From positions 4,496,460 through 4,560,459 of the forward strand of contig OX345641.1 in the NCBI GenBank assembly GCA_947044365.1: 64,000 nt of DNA, in the 5' to 3' direction. Positions 58,001 through 64,000 of this stretch are shown here, in pieces. The stretch is from Petrosia ficiformis (lineage: Eukaryota; Porifera; Demospongiae; Haplosclerida; Petrosiidae). Within the stretch, counting starts at the first letter, position 1. Each line of letters starts with the position of its first letter. The notes beneath the pieces are model-generated. The model had not been told where the DNA came from. It worked only from the letters and a program-made list of their open reading frames with translations, and ran no database searches. Position numbers and translations under genes: made by a program.

Positions 58001-58645
58001 ATGGTTATCCTTCTTTATAAAACATCACACATTCCATCCACACAAGTTGATACAAAGCAGAACCTTTTTCCCCAGAGTGAAGGGGTTGACTCGCAAGACT
58101 ACTTTCCTCCCAGGTAAACATTCTATTTTTCAAATAATCACACTACAGTGATGTTGTATGATTCTGATAATATCCGGATACACATGCTATATCAGTTGAT
58201 ACAGATAGCTGATCTTATAGCAGTTCAACAGTAATCATAAAATACAATAAAGCAACAGATTAAAATTCTCTATGACTTTATAATATAATTACTACATTCC
58301 TACACTCCAAATTTAAGTTTATAATTGTGTATTAAACGGAAAATGAAATGAAGTTATATGATTCTGATAATATTCATATACACATATAGTCATGTACCTG
58401 CTATATCAGTTGATCAGATAGCATATACCAGTATAACAGAAATCCCAACGTACCATAAAGCAACATATTGTGAGTATCAACAATATACTGTGTGTCTTTA
58501 ATATAATTACTATGTTCTGACATTCCAAATGAAAGTTTAAGATACAATGTACATACATGTATACAGAATGATTTCACATTATTATGTTAAATGAAATAAT
58601 AAATCTTCATCAGATGGAATGAAACCTACTGTACATGTATATATA

Positions 58646-58680
<35 letters not shown>

Positions 58681-59654
58681 CATGTATATATTCAATAAGG
58701 TATATAATGATAATATTCTCTAAGATAAACTCTTGCTAAGCATGCATGATTGACATGAACATCAAGATACTCAATAGTCTCGCGAACCAGACTCCTCCCC
58801 TTTTTTACATTGTGTAGATCAGACAGCGGGGAGGGAGTCTGGTCAATCTACTTGACTTTTCTGTCCCAGCTAAGGAATTTGGCCGCAGGTGTTGGTATGA
58901 AAATTAGACCACATGTAAACTGTGCATGAATATTTTTATTATTATTTACATCTGTGTTAAAAACTAAGATAGCTAATGAACAAATGATACATGATTTTAG
59001 TAATCATTTACTAAGAAGTTGGGGTTACTTTGAAGATGAGGCAGAAAGAAGCAGTAGCTGACTTTTCACAGGAATTGATGCACTCTCTTGCCTATAAACC
59101 AGATTTGGGAAGTCTCTCCATTCCCCACAATTTATGATCATTTTTGTTAATCTCCCAGGAACGTCATATGTAGTTTAAAGACAAAAGAGTAACAATAACA
59201 GTTTTAAAAAACAGTGCACTCTCACTCGCCATCTTCTAACGAATATTAACGATATTCACAGTTTACATGTGGTCTAATTTTCATACCAACACCTGAGGCC
59301 AAATTCCTTATTTGGACAGAAAAGTCAACTCGATTGACCAGACTCCCTACCCGCCGTCCGATCTCAAAAAGGGGAGGAGTCTGGCTTGCGAGACTAGATA
59401 CTCAAATGCTTCTTCGTATTTAGGTATTGAAATGTACTTTTTGGTATCAAGTAATAAAAATTAGTATTAGCATACATACATCCAGTGTCATCAGTACACA
59501 CATGCACATGTACTGAACTTAGTAGGCGATAATTAAATATCATTCAGTACTTATCTTACCGTGAAGGGCTGTTTCTACTTTCTTGATTTCTGCCAGCAAT
59601 CCTTTTTCTTCCATCTCTTGGACTAGCTGATCGACTTCTATTCCGTCTTGACAT
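55084..59654 (-). CDS. arginine/serine-rich protein with Btz/BCLAF1-like C-terminus, 219 aa
   Basis: Exons (minus): 59654-59560, 56970-56574, 55251-55084. The frame is closed at 660 nt. Exon 1 is an RS tract (MSRRNRSRSASPRDGRKRIA). Exon 2 continues RS/RD/RE-rich to about residue 85, then turns acidic (EIEHDDDERVTVRDFRG) and ends VPKDDRYFT. Exon 3 begins HDDR and holds AKWSHDMFDKVYGEE before a P/E/D tail. The pair F/Y-x-HD-x-R ... W-x-HD-x-F is the Btz (SELOR) pattern of CASC3/MLN51, which clamps eIF4A3 and RNA in the exon-junction complex. BCLAF1 and THRAP3 end with a similar KW-HDKF block. A nuclear mRNA-processing role is inferred. It is much shorter than those human proteins. Intron 1 carries a Mutator-like element. 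The stop codon lies at the edge of a MITE. Confidence 0.75.
55395..55470. repeat. (ACATGT)n/(ATGTAC)n palindromic run
   Basis: A dense run of TACATG/CATGTA words, self-complementary over about 70 bp. Similar shorter runs occur at more than fifty places in the window, for example near 10440, 24540, 26215 and 62260. Confidence 0.9.
56215..56461. mobile_element. TIR element with iterated AAATAC words, 247 bp
   Basis: The left end is GACTTGGGGTCAAATA and the right end is the inverted TATTTGACCCCAACCCAAGTC trimmed by a few bases. The left half is a series of AATAC/AAATAC words. No ORF. It lies in the last intron of the RS gene. Confidence 0.7.
57480..57860. repeat. element related to the hAT-like family at 11986
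   Basis: Both sides hold GAATATTCG/ATTCGAAT-type words and the block ATGGTGAGCTAATACTTAATAT matches, inverted, a block inside 11986-12340. The termini are not well kept. Confidence 0.5.
58145..58545. repeat. tandem duplication of about 200 bp
   Basis: Two adjacent units share ATGATTCTGATAATAT, CTATATCAGTTGAT, AAAGCAACA and TAATATAATTACTA in the same order, about 200 bp apart. They lie in intron 1 of the RS gene. Confidence 0.7.
58775..59396. mobile_element. Mutator-like foldback element, 622 bp, 9-bp target duplication
   Basis: The arms are about 145 bp long: TAGTCTCGCGAACCAGACTC at the left and the inverted GAGTCTGGCTTGCGAGACTA at the right, matching inward to CACATGTAAACTGTG. Both sides are flanked by the same 9 bp, GATACTCAA (58766-58774 and 59397-59405). 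Long TIRs with a 9-bp duplication are the hallmark of Mutator-like elements. No transposase ORF, so it is non-autonomous. A worn relative of the end lies at about 37095-37140. Confidence 0.85.
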
Positions 59655-59798
59655 GGTTTATGTAAAGCTAAGAAGTAAGAACACGTGTAGATTGTATAGA
59701 TTGTATAGATTTCAAGAATGGGTGTGCAGAATCCAATCATGGGGTGGAGTTTAATTATTGTGGGCGGAGCGACTAGAACAAAAAATACATGAAAAATA
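59655..59798. promoter_or_regulatory. 144-bp divergent promoter between the RS gene and the VAC8-like gene
   Basis: The start codons at 59654 (minus) and 59799 (plus) face away from each other. The space holds a CCAAT box (59733-59737) and a GC box GGGCGG (59762-59767), with a doubled TTGTATAGA word near 59693-59709. No TATA box is evident. Confidence 0.65.
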
Positions 59799-62700
59799 AT
59801 GGGAGGCTGTTGCTGTGGTCTACAGGGACATGGAACACATCTAGCTCACTCAACTACTGAACCACTTCTGAGGGATAGTGAAAGAGAAGCTGTTTCAGCA
59901 ATACTGAAGTTTCTTGATTCAGGTTTGTATGTAAACATATGTGGAAATGGTTCATGTAGGTGTTATGTAAAATGGGTTTCAAACTTTGAATCAAGTATGG
60001 GCAAAGTACATTGTGATAAGGACTAAAGTACAAGTACTATTAAGTATAAGTACAAGTGAAAAGTGGCTTTATGGTAATTACTAATTAGCAATTCATTATT
60101 AATTACTAATTTTTAGGTAACTTGTTCTTATTATCCACACACTCCATTGCTCTGAAATATTGACTGCCAGCTAATGAAAGTCATAGTTTAGAAATGATCT
60201 GGTTTTTCGTTTTTGAGTGTTTGTTTTTTTGAGTCACATAAAGTTATTGGAATGCTGAATTAAAAGATCCCACACGTATATGGTATTAAAAAACAGACTT
60301 TAGATATATAGAGTAAGGTACGCTATGAGAGTCAATAAGTTTCATATCTTTAGCAGTGTTTTTGGTACATGGAGTTTGTATTGAAAAATATTTTTTTAAA
60401 TGTACGTTGTTTCATGAATATGCTAATTACCTGAGTGCCACTTTAAGTGTAAGATTTGGTGGAACTTAAGTACAAGTATAAACGCAAGTACCTATGTACA
60501 AGTATAAGTACTTTAGAAGCACATATCAAGACTATAATACATGTACATGTATATACATGTACTTACCATGTACATGTATAAATCATGGCACCTGCTCACC
60601 TACTCAAACATAACAGTTTACTGTTTGTGACAAATGTAGCAGTAAATTACAGGTGCGTGAAAGCAGATTAAAGCGACTTGTACTGTAAGTAGTTGCATGT
60701 ACCTTAGGTCTACTTTTAATTGCATGTACTAATTTTAGCGATTTTAGCAACTAACATTATAATCACTAAAATTAATGCATGTATTTCATGGTCATTTAAT
60801 TTTTTCATGGCTCAGAAATTTGTAGTGCATGCTACATGTAATTCCAAGTATTTAAAAATTGCTAAATTTAGTGGAAGGAATTAATAGTAAGCTTAAGTAA
60901 ATACATGTACACATGTACTTCAAAGTACTATTTAACACTCAAAAGTACTTGGCAAAGGACTTGCGTACAAGTACAGTACATTCTGTTAACAAACAAAGGA
61001 CTTACATTGTGTAATTAAGTAAAGCGCAACTACATGTACATGTACACTGTACTTGTACATGTATGTGTGTAGTTCAGTGCACTTACATGTATATACACAT
61101 ACCAAAGGACTTCACTCCATGCCTTTGAATCTATTCAGATTTATTGCAAATTGTTTCATACAGCTTTTAGTCATCAACTTTATAGAATATAGACATTTAT
61201 ATACGTAGTTCAAGATAGAAATTTAATATATCAGAAAAATGTGTGCTAAATGTTGAATGTACTGAGATTCAGCTACATGTATGTATGTACATATACATGG
61301 GTTTCAGACATGTACAAATCATTCAGTAGTATAACTGAATGTAGGAATCAAAACCGAAAAAGCGCAGGAACAAGGTTGCTTTGGCAACAAATGAAATACC
61401 ACTTCCACATAACAACCCTACATCAGTATTAGTGTTGTTTTAGTTAACTATAACTGTAACTAAAACCCCTTTTAGTAAGGCATTTTGACTTTTGGTTAAC
61501 TAAACTATAACTAAATTACAGGTCTATTGTAATAACTATAACTAACTAAAAGAAAAAATGGTCAATAATGGGCACTTTCAGTTAGTTAACTAAAACTAAA
61601 ACCCTTTTAGTTAGCCTAAAATTGTTTTAGTTAATTAACTATAACTATAACTAAAAGTGGTCATTATTGTCAAACTAAAACAACACTAATCAGTATACAC
61701 AACTTAAGTAAAGGCAAAACACAAAGAAGTGATACTTACATGTATGTACGGTTGTTATGTGGAAGTGGTATTTCATTTTGTTGCCAAAGCAATCTTCTTC
61801 CTGTGCTTTTTCGGTTTTGATCCCTAGATACTCTTTCATTTTTTAAAATCTTTTTTATTATGCTTGTAAGATATTTAGTTGATGGAGGTATGACTTCAAT
61901 ACCATACTGATGGTTAAGTGTTGTCATTTAACAATACATCCTTTTCTATTATGATTTTATTATCATGAAATACACACTGTAGATAGTACATCAGCCTAGA
62001 GGGTCATTCAGTTAATTATTTCTTGCTATACAGTATTAATATACATTTCACATGTAATTATTTTTACAGATAGTTCTGGGATAAGAACATTAAGTGAAGA
62101 TAAATTACAATCGCTATATACATTATCTTTTTCTGATAATGTTGATCTACAAAAATCAGCAGCTTTGTGCTTCTCTGAGATTAGTGAAACTTGTGAGTGT
62201 TTGTGTGTATGTGTGTGTACGGGTTGGGTTAATGATACATGTACATGTATTATCCATTGAATTACATGTACATGTACATTTGTTGTTTGTACATGTACAT
62301 GTACATGTGAGGTTTACATAAACTTAATCTATTTTCCCAAATCTGATCATTGCATTTGTGAGAACTCCTTGAAAAACAGTTGAGTTTGTAAACTAGTAGA
62401 GTTTTGATAGAATCATACTACGACATTGTTTATATTAATTAGATAAAATAGAAGCTCCATAGAACGTTTTACTTTACAAATTTATTCGAGAAATGTTTTA
62501 ATTTAAACCCCTCTGAGGTTGCTACTGTTGGGATCTGTTGACCCTGTAGCTGAGATGTTGTTTCATGGTGAAGTAAATTCAGTCTGAAATCTAGAGGGGA
62601 ATTCCTCTGCTGTATGTCACTCTAGACGTGTACTGTGTTATTTGTATTATTGTAGGCTCAGATCACAAGTACAAGTGACTTTACTTCCTATAATCACAAT

Positions 62701-64000
62701 TTTGATTTAAACAATTATCAAATATAAACAATGTGTTAATAGAGTACATGTGTACATGTACATGTAGCAGGTACTGTACTGTTTACTACTACAGTACTTG
62801 TATAGTACATGTAGCAGGTACTGTACTGTTTACTAATACAGTAATTCTATAGTACATGTAGTACTGAGCAGGCACTGTGCTGTACTGTACTGTACTGTTT
62901 ACTAATACAGTGCTTCTGTATTACATGTACTTGTACATGTACATGTAGTACTGAGTATGTACTGCACTATACTTTAGCGGCTATAGTACATGTACATGTT
63001 TTTATTGCCGCATTACATGTACATGTACATGTATGTACCAGTGTTTTTGATACCACAATTCAAAGAAGATATACATTTGTACATGTATATGTAAGGCATA
63101 CTGTACTTGTACATGAACACATACAATCATGTAATATACATGTACATGTAACATTTACTTGTATGTAGTCATGTATATAGTCAGGTAATATTCTCCATTC
63201 CAAATCATTATGATGTACTTTTATATCATAATAGGGCATGAACCAGTGGATATACATTTTTTAGAACCTATTATTCATCTTCTCCTGTCTGAAGATGTAG
63301 ATATTCAAAAGGCAGCTTCTTTAGCTCTTAGTAATCTAGCTTTGAAAGGACCCGGTAAGAATTGATTACCTTCAAGTCATAATTTAAAGACATACATGTG
63401 TACATATATACATGTACATGTATATACTACTATATACATGTACTAGGGTTGGCCAATAATTCAGTATATCCGCAATATTATTCCTAATTGTATCGTGCAT
63501 GATTTTGGTCTGCCAATATTATCATAACAGCAAAATATTTTAAATAGTTATAATACATGCAGTTGAAAAATACTATAACACTTAATGTTGAGCCATATGT
63601 ACTCTCAAAACAAGGATGAGAAGTGTCATCTTTTTAAACAAGATATATGGAGAAAAAAGTATCCCTATGATTGTTTTGTGATGTTCAACTCTGAACACAA
63701 CATACTAGTATAGTTATTATTTTGATTATAAACTTTTCTTACTTTTTAGAGGTTCTTGTGGAACTTTAGGAATGCATTGCACCTAGAACGGCTATTAGTT
63801 CCAGTTTCACGTAAAGCTACAAGCAGTTTTATTCCTGCTAGTCTGTAGAGCTTGTGCAAACAATGTATTATGCATCACTACCATTAATTGACCGAGCGCC
63901 CTGGAATGATGCAACTTCCTTGACTACATATACAATGCATGCTTGCGCAAGTGACACAAACATATCATAGGGATGGCCCTACAGGCCATAAAAATGAGCC
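59799..64000 (+). CDS. VAC8-like: VAC8-like armadillo-repeat protein, N-terminal part (runs off the right end)
   Basis: Exons seen: 59799-59922, 62070-62192, 63235-63354; the frame is open through 122 codons and the last donor (GTAAGA) is intact. The next exon lies past 64000. The protein starts MGGCCCGLQG: Gly2 for N-myristoylation and three Cys for palmitoylation, the same membrane-anchor layout as yeast Vac8 (which starts with a Gly and a Cys cluster). Then TEPLL, and armadillo-type helices: LQSLYTLSFSDNVDLQKSAA, then LCFSEISE, and LEPIIHLLLSEDVDIQKAAS followed by LALSNLALKG. Spacing and the LQ(K/R)SAAL and IQ(K/R)AAS signatures match Vac8 repeats 1-2. Vac8 tethers partners to the vacuole membrane. 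Introns hold a nested TIR element and many ACATGT runs. Confidence 0.8.
59990..61080. repeat. intronic region of iterated AAGTAC/CAAGTA words
   Basis: Two clusters (about 60023-60060 and 60465-60520, with a further one at 60895-60980) are made of AAGTACAAGT-type words, the first in one orientation and the last mixed. They may be arms of one TIR element around 60023-60520 whose ends I cannot fix. Confidence 0.4.
61342..61826. mobile_element. CACATAACAAC-family TIR element with a second MITE nested inside
   Basis: Arms of about 85 bp begin TAGGAATCAAAACCGAAAAA at the left and end in the inverted TTTTTCGGTTTTGATCCCTA. Between them, at 61428-61690, sits an ATTAGTG-family MITE with its own CAGT duplication, so the outer element is older. 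The outer right end may extend to about 61870, as judged from the 52690 fragment. Confidence 0.8.
61428..61690. mobile_element. ATTAGTG-family MITE, 263 bp, nested
   Basis: The ends are ATTAGTGTTGTTTTAGTTAA and the inverted AACTAAAACAACACTAAT; CAGT flanks both sides (61424-61427 and 61691-61694). The interior is repeated AACTAAAA words. Confidence 0.85.
62750..62960. repeat. tandem repeat of about 58 bp, three to four copies
   Basis: The unit contains GTACATGTAG, GCAGGTACTGTACTGTTTAC and TACAGTACTT. Copies 1 and 2 are nearly identical and the later ones drift. It lies in the second VAC8-like intron. Confidence 0.75.
63880..64000. repeat. interspersed repeat with TTGACCGAG and GGGATGGCC blocks
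   Basis: TTGACCGAG, GAATGATGCAACTTCCTTGA and CATAGGGATGGCC recur, in part in a different order, at about 57095-57190 and 37695-37850. It is cut by the window edge. Confidence 0.6.

Noticed and set aside
63755..63790. Possible fourth exon of the VAC8-like gene (AG then GTTCTTGTGGAACTTTAG)
   Set aside because: In the required phase it reads four or five residues and stops, with no armadillo pattern; the next exon is more likely beyond the window.
1..64000. tRNA, rRNA or other structural RNA genes
   Set aside because: I looked for A/B-box and cloverleaf patterns by eye and saw none convincing; a tRNAscan or Infernal run would be needed to be sure.

Overview
This is animal nuclear DNA: AT-rich, with short spliceosomal introns and compact genes packed between small DNA transposons. 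The self-complementary string ACATGTACATGT recurs everywhere. Together with a kinase fragment of the sponge-expanded type, galectins and a beta-helix/multi-TM receptor array, this points to a demosponge, most likely Amphimedon queenslandica or a close relative. The species is inferred from remembered genome character, not from a search. I rebuilt gene models by hand from GT..AG sites. In every multi-exon model given, the reading frame closes across all introns.

Layout. 1-2.9 kb: a decayed HECT ubiquitin-ligase fragment and repeats. 3.2-21.7 kb (-): a 13-exon coiled-coil gene of the CCDC73 type. Its last intron holds two opposite-strand, intronless galectin copies, one frameshifted and one intact. 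Another intron holds a two-exon orphan gene on the same strand. 21.8-27.1 kb (+): a ZC2HC1A-type zinc-finger gene, head-to-head with CCDC73 across a 149-bp promoter that carries an RFX X-box-like motif. 27.2-30.6 kb (+): an AlkD-type DNA-alkylation-repair gene. 31.3-33.0 kb (+): an intronless SLC15/POT-like transporter. 33.5-35.3 kb: remnants of a receptor paralogue.

35.3-50.8 kb (-): the most striking locus, a gene modelled with 19 exons. It encodes a secreted-type, Pmp-like beta-helix ectodomain, a cysteine-rich neck, eight or nine membrane segments and a short tail. A second copy of its last exon lies just upstream and a decayed piece lies downstream, so this is a tandem family. Its introns hold a RecQ-helicase remnant and several TIR elements. 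54.4-55.1 kb: a protein-kinase fragment lying inside a small TIR element. 55.1-59.7 kb (-): an arginine/serine-rich gene with a Btz/BCLAF1-like C-terminus. It is head-to-head, across 144 bp, with a VAC8-like armadillo gene (59.8 kb, +) that runs off the right end.

The genes do not form one pathway. The shared theme is architecture: divergent promoters, genes nested in introns, and at least eight families of short TIR elements. One of these appears to supply a stop codon and another holds a gene fragment.
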